Origin: CAKSUT01 sp045542335
GTDB lineage: Bacteria; Bacillota; Clostridia; Oscillospirales; CAG-382
Length of the DNA stretch: 64,000 nt
Direction: 5' to 3'
Assembly: GCA_045542335.1 (NCBI GenBank)
Contig: JAZQKV010000064.1
Coordinates: 1-64,000 of the forward strand
In this document: one piece after another, positions 42,976-52,060 of the stretch
How positions within the stretch are numbered: position 1 is the first letter of the stretch
Layout: each line of letters starts with the position of its first letter
Notes under the pieces: generated by a model
Databases searched by the model: none
What the model saw: the letters and a program-made list of their open reading frames with translations, nothing else
What the model was told of the DNA's origin: nothing
Translations under genes and position numbers: made by a program

Positions 42976-44487
42976 TCACCTCGTTGTTAGAGAATTACTG
43001 CAATCGTAACCCTCAAAACAGTAAATATTGCCATAACTCCAGTTGTAACCGAGGCTACTACCGTTGTGACGGTCAAATGTAAGATGATAATAAATAGTCC
43101 TTGTGCCAAGCTTAAGCGGCATTATTGTTCCCCAACCGCGGAAACCGCCATCGTCATAATCAAATTCAAGCTCAGAAAAGGACGAGAGGTCGGGAAGCTT
43201 GTAAACACGGTAGTTGGCACGCTTTTTAAAGCTGTTTCCGCAAGCAAAGACAAACGAATCTCCGAGCTTTATAACAGAGCCGCCTGTTTCCTCACCGCTT
43301 GACGAGTTTGTTACATATTGCCAGCCCTCAAAGGGATTTTCGCTTTTTGTTTCAAACAGATAGTATTTGTAACCGCTGTTGTCTGATGCAAGGCGGCAAA
43401 CTGTCATGTACCATTTTTTTGAAGCTTCATCATAAATGAAATTTGGGTCTTCATCGCCAATTTTGCCAAGGAAAACCTTGTCGTCAGCACCATCGGCAAG
43501 TTGGGGCATGAGCTTTGCATCAATTACATTCAAGCCGAAACGAACTTCGCCCTCGCATTCGGCGCTTGCCAGAATGTGATTGTGCGAGAACGAGCAATAC
43601 CAGATGTTCCATTTCCCGGAAAGGCGATTATAAACAACCGTTGAGGCAACATCGTTTCCCCATATTCCGTCACCCACATCAAAGAATAATGCACCCGTAA
43701 GTTCAAATTCGCACGTTCCCGGAATCCACGACAAAACTCCCTGATACTTTTCCTCCTGAAGCCTTATGGATGCTGTTATATAAACCTTGCCGTTTTCAAC
43801 CATAATATCGCCATTTTCATAACGTATAGGTCGCATATCCGCAACCGAAACGCCGCTGTCCAGATAAAACTGTGCTTGTGAAATGCACGCATACGAATTG
43901 TCGCCATGTGCAAAAAAGCAAAGTGCGGCAGTGGTGTTTTTAAAAACATCTTCACGGTTTTCTGCGCTGAATTTGTTATTTTTAAATGTGCAAACATAAG
44001 CATAGCCTGTGGCAGATGGGTATAAAACATAAACGTCAAAGCTGTTGACACGACAACTTATTTCGAATTTCATTCCCTTTTCAAAGGCAATTTTTGCTGA
44101 CGATTCGGAAAGCTTTCCGTCAATGTAAAACATAGCACAATGACTGTGCGAGTCAAAAAGAACGGAGCTTTTCCCGCATTCTGCCGATGAAAATTCAAAG
44201 CCACATTGCCCCGAAAGACTGTCTATTGTCACCTCGTATGAAGCATATGGAAAAAAGCCGCCCATAAGCCTTGTGATTTTAGCTTTATCCTTGCCCTCTG
44301 CTATATAACGACCGTTGTATATGCGCTCACAAATGTCGTCGGTTTGGGAAAGGACAGGATAGAGATCACCACGGGTGTCTGTGACAAAATCCTTTGAAAA
44401 ACTCATTTTTCCAAGCGTGAGCCTTAAACTTTTATATGGACAGAATGAAAATTTGCGCTTGAAAATAAGCTTTGAAATATCCGTCAT
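42976..44487 (-). CDS. Beta-propeller glycosidase-like protein
   Basis: The 503-residue protein is not firmly assigned. The C-terminal half reads like a five-bladed beta-propeller of the GH43/GH32/GH117 type: repeated blade ends such as GKWNIWYCSFS, SKKWYMTVCRL and GWQYVTN, with acidic residues in GDGIWGNDVAS and GDEDPNFIYD. The N-terminal half looks like a lectin-type beta sandwich. No signal peptide is seen, so it is probably intracellular. It sits between EcfA and EcfS genes, suggesting a role in processing an imported glycan. Activity is unproven. Confidence 0.6.
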   Translation of the reverse strand: MTDISKLIFKRKFSFCPYKSLRLTLGKMSFSKDFVTDTRGDLYPVLSQTDDICERIYNGRYIAEGKDKAKITRLMGGFFPYASYEVTIDSLSGQCGFEFSSAECGKSSVLFDSHSHCAMFYIDGKLSESSAKIAFEKGMKFEISCRVNSFDVYVLYPSATGYAYVCTFKNNKFSAENREDVFKNTTAALCFFAHGDNSYACISQAQFYLDSGVSVADMRPIRYENGDIMVENGKVYITASIRLQEEKYQGVLSWIPGTCEFELTGALFFDVGDGIWGNDVASTVVYNRLSGKWNIWYCSFSHNHILASAECEGEVRFGLNVIDAKLMPQLADGADDKVFLGKIGDEDPNFIYDEASKKWYMTVCRLASDNSGYKYYLFETKSENPFEGWQYVTNSSSGEETGGSVIKLGDSFVFACGNSFKKRANYRVYKLPDLSSFSELEFDYDDGGFRGWGTIMPLKLGTRTIYYHLTFDRHNGSSLGYNWSYGNIYCFEGYDCSNSLTTR

Positions 44488-44511
44488 GGCGTTGCTCCTT
44501 TCGCTATGTGG

Positions 44512-46152
44512 TCATCGTAAAATTCTGTCAATTGCCGTGGTGTAAAAGAAGTTACCCTCAAAAAACTCTTTTGGTGGCTGAACACAGGCAACCTGACCTC
44601 TGAAAAGCATGACACAAACATCTGCAAAGCTTCGGCAGAATTCTGTGTCGTGGCTCACGGTTATAATTGTTTTCCCTTTGCTTTTCAGCATTTCAATAAT
44701 GTGAGAAAACTTTTCCTTTGAAAAACAATCCATTCCTTTTGTCGGCTCGTCAAGGAGGTAAATGTCCGGATCGGTAAGCATGAGTTTGCACATTGCCGCT
44801 TGTTGAATTTCGCCTCCGCTGAGATCCGCAGGGTGCATTTCAAAAAGGCTTTTGTCAAAGCGCAAAAGCTCTGCATATTCATTGATTTTAACCTGAGCCG
44901 CCTGACCTGAAAGCCCCATGAGCTTTACTGCAATGTCAAAATCCTCTTTCACCGTGTCACAGCAGAAAAGAAGCACAGGTTCCTGGGGAAGTCTTGCAAT
45001 TCTTGCACCCTTGTCGTGAATGTTGATTTTGCCGTAAAGTGGCTTGAAATTACCATCTATAAGCGAAAGAAGCGTCGATTTTCCTGCACCGTTGCTTCCG
45101 AGAATACAGGTGTGGAGTCCATGGGGGATTTCAAGGGAAACATTTGAAAGTATGTCGTCGCCGTTCCTTTCATAGCGAAAGAAAACCTCTTTGAAGGAAA
45201 CGGCATTATCCTTTGTTTTTAATGTGTAGGAGCTTGATTTTGCGAGATATTTTTCCGCAAGCTCTTTCTTTTTTTGCGGGGGAAACTCTGAAAGAAAACG
45301 CCGTCCGCCCTTTATGCTAAGCGGCACGGAAACCGAATCAATTCCGGCTTGCGGATAATCCGAATTTTCAAGTACAAGCCGTGACGGAACAGGCATTGCC
45401 CCATACATTTCAGAGCCCGTTTTTTTTAGAAATCCCGGACAAAGCGAGGGGTCTCCATCATAAATTATTTTGCCGTTTTCCATGATAACCGCCTTGTCGG
45501 AAAGAGGCAAAAGCTCATCGGGACGATGCTCTGACACAATAACGGTTATTCCGAGCTCACGGTTTATCCTTGCAAGAGCATTGCAAAAATCATGTGCGGC
45601 AATAGGGTCAAGACGTGAAAGCGGCTCATCAAGAATGAGCACTTTTGGCTGCATACAAAGAACTGCGCCAAGCGCAACAAGCTGCTTCTGACCGCCCGAA
45701 AGCGAAGAAGTGTATCTGTCATAAAGATTCTCAATTCCGAAAAATGAACACATTTCCGCAATACGTCTGCGTATTTCATCGGGAGGCGTGCCAAGGCTTT
45801 CAAGTCCGAATGCAAGCTCCGTTTTGACCTTGTCGGTAACAATTGCGCTTTCCGGGTTCTGGTGAACAAAGCCGATTTGAACATCGTCCTCAACCCCTTT
45901 TATTTCCGAGCCGAAAAACAGAATTTTTCCGTCACACTTGCCATTTGGCGAAAGCGATGGTTTGAGAAGACGCAAAAACGTTGTTTTTCCACATCCGGAT
46001 GGACCGCAAAGTGTCACAAATGAACCGTCCTCCACCGTAAAAGCGTCAACATCAACGGCAAGCCTTGTGCCTGCGGACACATTTACACCGGATTTGGTTG
46101 ACAACACTTCCGGATATGCAAATTTTAAATTGACGATTCTGAACGCTTCCAC
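44512..46152 (-). CDS. ECF transporter ATPase, two nucleotide-binding domains
   Basis: The 546-residue protein fuses two ABC ATPase domains, the usual EcfA-EcfA' pair in one chain. First domain: Walker A GPSGCGKTT, signature LSGGQKQLVALG, Walker B VLILDEP. Second domain: GSNGAGKST, LSGGEIQQAAMC, IYLLDEP. I use the GTG after GGAGG; an upstream in-frame ATG would extend 57 residues through the ecfT region and lacks ABC character. The start overlaps the end of the EcfT gene by 28 bases. Confidence 0.92.
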   Translation of the reverse strand: MEAFRIVNLKFAYPEVLSTKSGVNVSAGTRLAVDVDAFTVEDGSFVTLCGPSGCGKTTFLRLLKPSLSPNGKCDGKILFFGSEIKGVEDDVQIGFVHQNPESAIVTDKVKTELAFGLESLGTPPDEIRRRIAEMCSFFGIENLYDRYTSSLSGGQKQLVALGAVLCMQPKVLILDEPLSRLDPIAAHDFCNALARINRELGITVIVSEHRPDELLPLSDKAVIMENGKIIYDGDPSLCPGFLKKTGSEMYGAMPVPSRLVLENSDYPQAGIDSVSVPLSIKGGRRFLSEFPPQKKKELAEKYLAKSSSYTLKTKDNAVSFKEVFFRYERNGDDILSNVSLEIPHGLHTCILGSNGAGKSTLLSLIDGNFKPLYGKINIHDKGARIARLPQEPVLLFCCDTVKEDFDIAVKLMGLSGQAAQVKINEYAELLRFDKSLFEMHPADLSGGEIQQAAMCKLMLTDPDIYLLDEPTKGMDCFSKEKFSHIIEMLKSKGKTIITVSHDTEFCRSFADVCVMLFRGQVACVQPPKEFFEGNFFYTTAIDRILR

Positions 46153-47024
46153 TTTATATCCTCCGAAACAATGAGTGCCATGGGCAAAAGCCCAAACACA
46201 GCATAGCAAATCCATGTGATAACAGAGGGGATGTCGGTTATCCCCGAAATTGAAATATACGGATAATACACACTTTTTGCACCACCCAAGGCAAATCCAA
46301 AAAGCATTGCCGCCACAAGACAAAGCATAACCGAAATCGTTGCAATGTCACGTAATGTAAGGCGAAAATCCGTCGCAAAGGTGCGCTTTGTAAAACCAAA
46401 GCCCCGTGACTTCATTGAAGCCGAAATGTCAAGAGAGCTTTCAAGAGCATAGCTTATCGTTGAATTTATTGCCGCAAGACCGAGACGAATTTTTCCCGGA
46501 AGCGTATCGGTTTTGTAAAACCGCTTTTGCGATATTGCCGAAAGCTTCATTCTTTCGCCGAGCACTTTTACAAGTCGAAGGGTCATTGTCAGCGCAAGCG
46601 AAAAGGCAGGAACAAGTGCTCCAAAAAGATAGAGTATTTTGTCGTCGGTCATAACGACATTAAAGCTTGCGAATATGATAAGCACCGCTGCAAGAGCTGC
46701 CCCCGCTGCCGCACCATAAATAATCGCTTCCATGGTTATGGGATTTCCCCCGAACCCATAGAAAAGCACCGTTACTCCACGGTGGTTGAAAAGCGGATTG
46801 AAAAGTGCCGAAAGCACTGCCATGCACACCGCCGCAATAAGCCACGCCGCCGCCCCTCTTGCCCCTCTCATGCGAATAACAAGAAGAACTGCACACATAG
46901 TGCAAATTCCGATTATAACAGGGTGCATTACCATCATGACAATACCAAGCATCACGGCAAAATATATAAAGCACACAATTGGGTGCATATCGGAAAAGGC
47001 GTTTCGCCTGTGAGTTTTATGCAA
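46125..47024 (-). CDS. ECF transporter transmembrane (T) component
   Basis: The 299-residue membrane protein has about seven hydrophobic segments, and long cytoplasmic coupling helices containing SMKSRGFG, the Arg-Gly pair that docks to the ATPases. It has the EcfT pattern throughout (HPIVCFIYFAVMLGIVMM; FGALVPAFSLALTMTLRLV). Its end overlaps the ATPase gene, and it starts 24 bases after the sialidase-like gene. Confidence 0.9.
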   Translation of the reverse strand: MHKTHRRNAFSDMHPIVCFIYFAVMLGIVMMVMHPVIIGICTMCAVLLVIRMRGARGAAAWLIAAVCMAVLSALFNPLFNHRGVTVLFYGFGGNPITMEAIIYGAAAGAALAAVLIIFASFNVVMTDDKILYLFGALVPAFSLALTMTLRLVKVLGERMKLSAISQKRFYKTDTLPGKIRLGLAAINSTISYALESSLDISASMKSRGFGFTKRTFATDFRLTLRDIATISVMLCLVAAMLFGFALGGAKSVYYPYISISGITDIPSVITWICYAVFGLLPMALIVSEDIKWKRSESSI

Positions 47025-47048
47025 AATAGTTCACCTTGTTTTTAATTT

Positions 47049-48803
47049 TTAAATAGCTTCAAAATCAAGTCTTGCAACAAGCGAGCCCACGGAATCGGAT
47101 TCGCCGATACCTGCCGCAGTCTGCAAATGGAGATAACAGATGCCGTTGGGGTGCGCGTTGTTCAGACGGTGGGAAATATTCAGGTATTCCCCACAGGAAA
47201 GGGTTGCAGTTTCTTTTTCACAGTCAAATTCAATAATGAATTTTTCCATTCCGTCTTCTGTGTGCATATCGGGGCGCAGGACAATGCTGTAATCCGCAAA
47301 ATATTCTGCAGTGTTGTCTGTTGGGTTGAACCAATGGTCAAAAAGGGAAACACGAAGTCCTTTGCCGCCGATTCTTGCTGTGATTGTGACGCGCCCCTTT
47401 TTGGCAATGGGAAAATTCCATGTTGCACCGCCGAGATTATTTAAAAGACGGTCGTCGTCGTTTGTGCGTACACTCAAGGCTTCTTTGTCTTTTTCATATG
47501 GATTCTGAACCAGGAGCACGCTTGTTATTCTGTTATATGCGCAGTGTCCTGCATATTCGTTTGCATTGTTTGGCTGACCTTTGAAGCCGCCGGAAATACT
47601 CTTGACATAGCTTTGAGCAGAAATGTTTGCAAGACCGTGAGTGAAATTTTCTGTGCGCTTTGTTTCGTAAAGCCAGTCTATATCGAAAATTATAATTCTG
47701 CGGCAGACATAGTGCTGACCGTATGCCACAAGAATTTTGTTATAGGGAAGCTCAAGAATTTCAAACTGATGCACACTTTTATCCCGTGAACATTCCGGAC
47801 CGCCGTTTGAACGGAAGTCGGCGCAGTGACGAATGTGGTTAATTACCATTTCCCGGAAGCCTGACCAGGTTTTGCCGTCATCTTTTGATATGGCGGCATG
47901 GTTGGCATCCCTGTTTGTAAAAAAGTCTTCCCAGACACCGTCTGCGCCCTCAACCTCGGGCATAAGCTTTGTGTTGCACCAACAGGTGAGGATTCGTCCA
48001 TCAGAAAGCTTTTTCATTGTTGGCATTGTGCCCGTTCCGTGAAAATCTGAGGCTTTGGGTGTTGTCCAGGTTATTCCACCGTCGCTGGAATAGTTGACAT
48101 GGTGAAAATCTGTTGAAGTTCTTGCAAGCATCATGAGTGTTCCGTCGGATAGCTCGACAATGGTGTTTTCACGGTAGTTTTGCTGCCAACGATAGCCTTT
48201 GTGAGGCCATTTCATTTCGTGCAGAGGAGAAATTCCGGGGTCGGAGCTGTTCCATGTTTCGCCGCAATCGTCGGAATACAATATTCTGACAAAAAATGCA
48301 GTTGGATGTATTTCAGGACGATTTTCGTGTACAATGATAATAATACGCTCACGGGACTGAATGAAAAGAGGAAGGCGAAGGTCACCTGTGCTCGCAGTGG
48401 AAATCGGTTTGGAAATAACGGTTGGTTCGCTGTCGGGGTCATCGGCAATGGCAATTGCAAAGCTCTTGTGGGTTTCAAGAATTTTATATCCCATGTATTT
48501 ACCCTTATACTTGCCGTAAGGAACTCTCACCGATTGACCGAGAGAGTTTTCCTTTTTCATATGCCTTTTCCACGAAAGTCCGCCGTCGCAGGATTCGATA
48601 TAACATTCGGGAGCGTCAAAATCATAGACACTCTTTTTGCCGTAAATGCCATAAGCACGGATTCTTCCGTCCTTTGTCACGCAAAGGTGGTTCCATGCGT
48701 CCTCGTCGAGAGTTGCAACCTCGGTCGGAGCAAAGATTCCGTCATAGAAATTTTTATCCTCATCAGACATTCTTGCTTTGATGTCATTCAGGTAGCTGTA
48801 CAT
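47049..48803 (-). CDS. Sialidase-fold protein with four Asp-boxes
   Basis: The 584-residue product has four Asp-box repeats (SxDxGxTW type): SCDGGLSW at 71, SDDCGETW at 177, SSDGGITW at 239 and SKDDGKTW at 306. This is the six-bladed sialidase propeller. However the usual (F/Y)RIP arginine motif near the N terminus is absent, so it may not be a true exo-sialidase. It has no signal peptide. It begins 2 bases after the stop of the dockerin gene and is followed by the ECF T gene. Confidence 0.78.
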   Translation of the reverse strand: MYSYLNDIKARMSDEDKNFYDGIFAPTEVATLDEDAWNHLCVTKDGRIRAYGIYGKKSVYDFDAPECYIESCDGGLSWKRHMKKENSLGQSVRVPYGKYKGKYMGYKILETHKSFAIAIADDPDSEPTVISKPISTASTGDLRLPLFIQSRERIIIIVHENRPEIHPTAFFVRILYSDDCGETWNSSDPGISPLHEMKWPHKGYRWQQNYRENTIVELSDGTLMMLARTSTDFHHVNYSSDGGITWTTPKASDFHGTGTMPTMKKLSDGRILTCWCNTKLMPEVEGADGVWEDFFTNRDANHAAISKDDGKTWSGFREMVINHIRHCADFRSNGGPECSRDKSVHQFEILELPYNKILVAYGQHYVCRRIIIFDIDWLYETKRTENFTHGLANISAQSYVKSISGGFKGQPNNANEYAGHCAYNRITSVLLVQNPYEKDKEALSVRTNDDDRLLNNLGGATWNFPIAKKGRVTITARIGGKGLRVSLFDHWFNPTDNTAEYFADYSIVLRPDMHTEDGMEKFIIEFDCEKETATLSCGEYLNISHRLNNAHPNGICYLHLQTAAGIGESDSVGSLVARLDFEAI

Positions 48804-48805
48804 TT

Positions 48806-51238
48806 TCAGTCATTCTCCTCTCCCAAAAAGGTATCTGTATCGGCAAAATATTTCAAGAAGTGATGCAGATCGCGGATGTCAATAAAGCTGTCGTAAATAA
48901 GGTCACAGATTACTGCTTCAACGTCAACATCTACTCCCTCGAGATATTTATAAAGCAGTGACAAATCCGCAAGGGAAACATTTCCATCTCCGTTGATGTC
49001 GCCGAGCAAGCTGTAAGGAATGTTGTCGTTATCGCAATACTCGTAAAAATCGGTGTCGGGAGAAATTATAAGAGGGATTTCTCCAAGATTCGAGACATAT
49101 GTAAGATAAGAGGGGGTAAAGGTGTTGGCAATTCTCACAGAGGACGGACAAGAAACAGCATAAAGTCCCGACGTTTCGACAATTTTTGCATTGCCCGGCA
49201 TAACTGTGTGTGCCCCGTTTGCACCGACATAAAGATACACAGTTCCTGCGGAGTTAATCATATAGTCACCGTAAAGATCGGTTCCCGTGGTGCTGAAAAA
49301 TTTATCCTGCGTGGAGGTTTTAAGGACTACGGTTTTATTTTCAAAAAGATCTGCGAGAATTTCTTTTGAGGCGGTATCAACACTTGAGGGGATTATTACG
49401 CAGGAGATGCTGTCAGTGTCTGTCGTGTCAAATGCGGAAGAATTTACGGAGGTTACCGCATAGGGAATAACAATATGTACGTCATTGTCAGAGCTGTCTG
49501 AAGAGTATCTTTCATATGATAGATACTCACCTGCGGCGTTGAGAATATGTGTCGTAGCCTCATCGGAAAAGCTGTTGACAAATATTATTTTACTGCTCAT
49601 GTCGGATGTGTAAACCCAGTCGGAGTCTTTCACACTTTCATAGTATTCTGAAAACTTCGGGAGTTTTTCATAACAATCGGAGCTTTCGTCATCAAAAAGA
49701 ATCCGGCATTTAATTCCCGTGGGGGAATCGATTTGTGTTTCACATTCTGTAATGGTTATGTCTTCATCGTAATAAATACTTGCAAATTTTCCCGACGAAT
49801 AATTGCCATTTACAGCAGAAGCCTGTACCATATCTGTCGCTCCCGCTACACTTAAAGCATTTGCATTGCAAAGGGTGAAAGAGCCGATAGCGGACGTGGC
49901 ACTTCCCGAGCCGACTATGCCGCCTGCTCTGACAGAACAACTCGGAGTATCGTAAATACATTCTGCCGTTACATTTCCGCTTGAAAAAACGTGATCGATG
50001 GTTATTCGCACATTATAACCTATAATACCACCTGCGCTAACGAGAGAATACGCACCGCCGCCACCAAAACGAATATCCCCGTCAAAGCTGCACTCTGAAA
50101 TGCTGCCGTCACCAATTCCGGCAATTCCGCCGGCTTTGTGTATAGAATATGAACTTGAAGCGCAGGAAACATCGATGGTGCAAAATGAGGTGCAAAGGTT
50201 AATCTTACTTTTGGTTGGGGTGAGATTTTCCATTCTGCCGACAATTCCCCCTATGATTGTGTCACCGGAGACATTTTCGCCAAAAAATCCCACAGAAGAA
50301 AAACAGCCTGTTATAAGCGTTCCCTCACCGTTGCCGGAAATTCCGCCGAGGCAGTTGAAGCTTCCAACGCTACTGCCGGATGATCCGCCGTTAAGTGGAG
50401 TGCTTGTGAGTGTGATGCTGCCGCCGATAACCTTGCAGTTTTCAACAACACCTGTGTTTGCAACAAGAACAGGTGTTGTGCGCAGGTATTCGCCGTCCTT
50501 GTACTGCCCTTTAAAGAGCTTTCTTTTTGCTGAAGCACCGCATATTCCGCCTGCAACAGCTTTGTTGAAGCCTGCAATAATTTCAGGCTCGGAAACGGTT
50601 AAATTCTTTATATAACCGCAGTTAAATCCGAAAAGTCCTATGCACTGAACTGCGCTTTTGGTTGAGTATTTATAAACGGGGTTTCCGTTTTCATCTGTGA
50701 GAGGGTTTCCGTCGGCATCAAGTTCGGGGTCATAAATCGGTTGATAGTCTTCGGTGTACATATTGTAGGTAGTTCCACCGACTGTGCAGGTTTTGAGGGT
50801 GTATTCTTTCCAGGTTATAGTCTTTGCACCGTTTATGTAGAGACCGCTTACCGTGTGACCGTCGCCATCAAAAGTGCCGTAAAAGGGATAGATATCGGTT
50901 CGGGAATTGACCGAATATGAGCCTGTTCCGATGGGGTCCCAGATAACGCCGCCAAGATCAATATTATCGGTAAGTTTATAGCAAAGCTCCGAATATTGGG
51001 CATGAGTTGCCTCGGAGTTTACGAGGCTTGCCATAAGAGCAAGTTGTGAGCCGTCGGATATAAGAAAAGGGTCAGATTCGGTTCCGTTTCCCCCCGAAAA
51101 GTCTATAGCTATGTTTCCGTCCCATACCGCAGTTGCGGTTGAGGACGCAAAAATCAAGGACAGAAAAGTAAAAAACAACAATAAAAGCGATTTGCCGAAA
51201 TCAGATAGTTTATGTTGTCCGATTGTTTTCAAAAGCAT
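48806..51238 (-). CDS. Secreted dockerin protein with GLUG repeats
   Basis: The 810-residue protein has a signal peptide (SLLLLFFTFLSLIFASSTATA) and then GLUG-type repeats in its first 450 residues (GTFDGDGHTVSGLYING; AGGIAGIGDGSISECSF; GGIVG motifs). A BspA-type leucine-rich stretch (VIPYAVTSVNSSAF) lies near residue 575. The C terminus is a type I dockerin: DINGDGNVSLADLSLLYKYL is intact, while the second repeat (DLIYDSFIDIRDLHHFLKYF) is degenerate at its calcium loop. It should attach to a cohesin scaffold. It leads the ECF operon behind a consensus promoter. Confidence 0.85.
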   Translation of the reverse strand: MLLKTIGQHKLSDFGKSLLLLFFTFLSLIFASSTATAVWDGNIAIDFSGGNGTESDPFLISDGSQLALMASLVNSEATHAQYSELCYKLTDNIDLGGVIWDPIGTGSYSVNSRTDIYPFYGTFDGDGHTVSGLYINGAKTITWKEYTLKTCTVGGTTYNMYTEDYQPIYDPELDADGNPLTDENGNPVYKYSTKSAVQCIGLFGFNCGYIKNLTVSEPEIIAGFNKAVAGGICGASAKRKLFKGQYKDGEYLRTTPVLVANTGVVENCKVIGGSITLTSTPLNGGSSGSSVGSFNCLGGISGNGEGTLITGCFSSVGFFGENVSGDTIIGGIVGRMENLTPTKSKINLCTSFCTIDVSCASSSYSIHKAGGIAGIGDGSISECSFDGDIRFGGGGAYSLVSAGGIIGYNVRITIDHVFSSGNVTAECIYDTPSCSVRAGGIVGSGSATSAIGSFTLCNANALSVAGATDMVQASAVNGNYSSGKFASIYYDEDITITECETQIDSPTGIKCRILFDDESSDCYEKLPKFSEYYESVKDSDWVYTSDMSSKIIFVNSFSDEATTHILNAAGEYLSYERYSSDSSDNDVHIVIPYAVTSVNSSAFDTTDTDSISCVIIPSSVDTASKEILADLFENKTVVLKTSTQDKFFSTTGTDLYGDYMINSAGTVYLYVGANGAHTVMPGNAKIVETSGLYAVSCPSSVRIANTFTPSYLTYVSNLGEIPLIISPDTDFYEYCDNDNIPYSLLGDINGDGNVSLADLSLLYKYLEGVDVDVEAVICDLIYDSFIDIRDLHHFLKYFADTDTFLGEEND

Positions 51239-51260
51239 TATTCATCTCCCTCATTAGATA

Positions 51261-51272
51261 ACTATACATAGT
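51261..51272. promoter_or_regulatory. Possible operator at the dockerin-operon transcription start
   Basis: ACTATACATAGT is an inverted repeat (ACTAT/ATAGT) lying at and just after the predicted transcription start of the eight-gene operon. A repressor bound here would block it. No regulator gene is adjacent. Confidence 0.35.
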
Positions 51273-51273
51273 A

Positions 51274-51302
51274 ATTATAACACCAAAATACGTATATGTC
51301 AA
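51274..51302 (-). promoter_or_regulatory. Perfect consensus promoter of the eight-gene ECF operon
   Basis: On the minus strand TTGACA and TATAAT are both perfect, 17 bases apart. The leader is only about 28 bases and holds no riboswitch. The 424-base gap between this operon and tmRNA also contains the tmRNA -10 box; the remaining 300 bases show no gene, only AT-rich sequence with two AGTACAC copies at 51389-51413. Confidence 0.88.
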
Positions 51303-51631
51303 CCTTTTTCGCTCAAAAAACACGTCAGATAACAAAAAAACAGATAGGGTTTTCGCAAAATCCGTATAAAAGCTGTCGAGTTAAAAAGAGTACACATTGT
51401 GTGGATAAAGTACACTTGCAATATACAATTGAAAGAATGTTACATTTTATGAAATGTGCAATACATGGTTAACTGCCAAGGTTTGTTGCGGGAGTTGTAA
51501 AGCTTATCGAGGATTTGCATATCTGGCATTGATGTAAAACAAAGGAAAGACGGTTGAAGTTTTTTGGAGTTTATAGCGTTTAATTTACGTTTAATTAAAC
51601 AATTGTTCCGCATATGCACATAAATCTTGTA

Positions 51632-51637
51632 TATAAT
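51632..51637 (+). promoter_or_regulatory. -10 box of the tmRNA gene
   Basis: A perfect TATAAT lies 25 bases upstream of the mature tmRNA 5' end. No good -35 was found at 16-18 bases. Confidence 0.5.
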
Positions 51638-51662
51638 GAGAATGTGTAAATTCACGAAACAT

Positions 51663-52013
51663 GGGGCCGTAAAGGTTTCGACGGGGATTTTGAAACACGG
51701 TAAGCGGGCAGAGGTGCGGGAGCTCTTTAAAACGCCGCAAACTTAAAATTAAACGCTAACAATAAAGTAGCACTTGCTGCCTAACTAAGGCGGCCGTCAC
51801 CCGCAGGAGGACTGCGGCTTGCGGAGTGGCGTCACTTAGCAGTGAACGTGAACAGGCTTAAGCTTTGCGGCTTGTCATGATTTTATGAAGCTACCTTTCC
51901 TTGCAGCCTGACGGACGGCGGCGAGGCGGGGGAATTTAATTGACCGTCTACGCCCGTAGAAGGCTGTGGCGATGAGTTTTCGGACAGGAGTTCGATTCTC
52001 CTCGGCTCCACCA
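51663..52013 (+). ncRNA. ssrA: Transfer-messenger RNA
   Basis: tmRNA rescues stalled ribosomes. The acceptor stem pairs GGGGCCG (5' end) with CGGCTCC before the encoded ACCA end. The conserved GGTTTCGACGGGG follows the 5' end and the T arm GGAGTTCGATTCTCC precedes the 3' end. The tag reading frame GCT AAC AAT AAA GTA GCA CTT GCT GCC TAA at 51755-51784 encodes ANNKVALAA, ending in the LAA degron. It is a one-piece tmRNA of about 351 bases with normal pseudoknot-rich middle sequence. Confidence 0.96.
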
Positions 52014-52023
52014 TATTGTAAGT

Positions 52024-52060
52024 AAAAACCTCGGAATCAACGTAGTTTCGGGGTTTTTCT
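52024..52060 (+). terminator. Terminator of the tmRNA gene
   Basis: AAAAACCTCGGAA and TTTCGGGGTTTTT form a long stem with one mismatch and end in TTTTTCT, 11 bases after the tmRNA CCA. The following 52061-52240 stretch holds no gene; it contains three TCAG-rich copies of GTCAG. Confidence 0.82.

Noticed and set aside
46153..46323. Extended start of the ECF ATPase gene
   Set aside because: The added 57 residues are hydrophobic Cys/His-rich sequence read out of frame over the EcfT gene, while GGAGG sits before the GTG used.
51239..51302. Cobalamin or other riboswitch before the ECF operon
   Set aside because: The leader from the consensus promoter to the first ATG is only about 28 bases, too short for any known aptamer.
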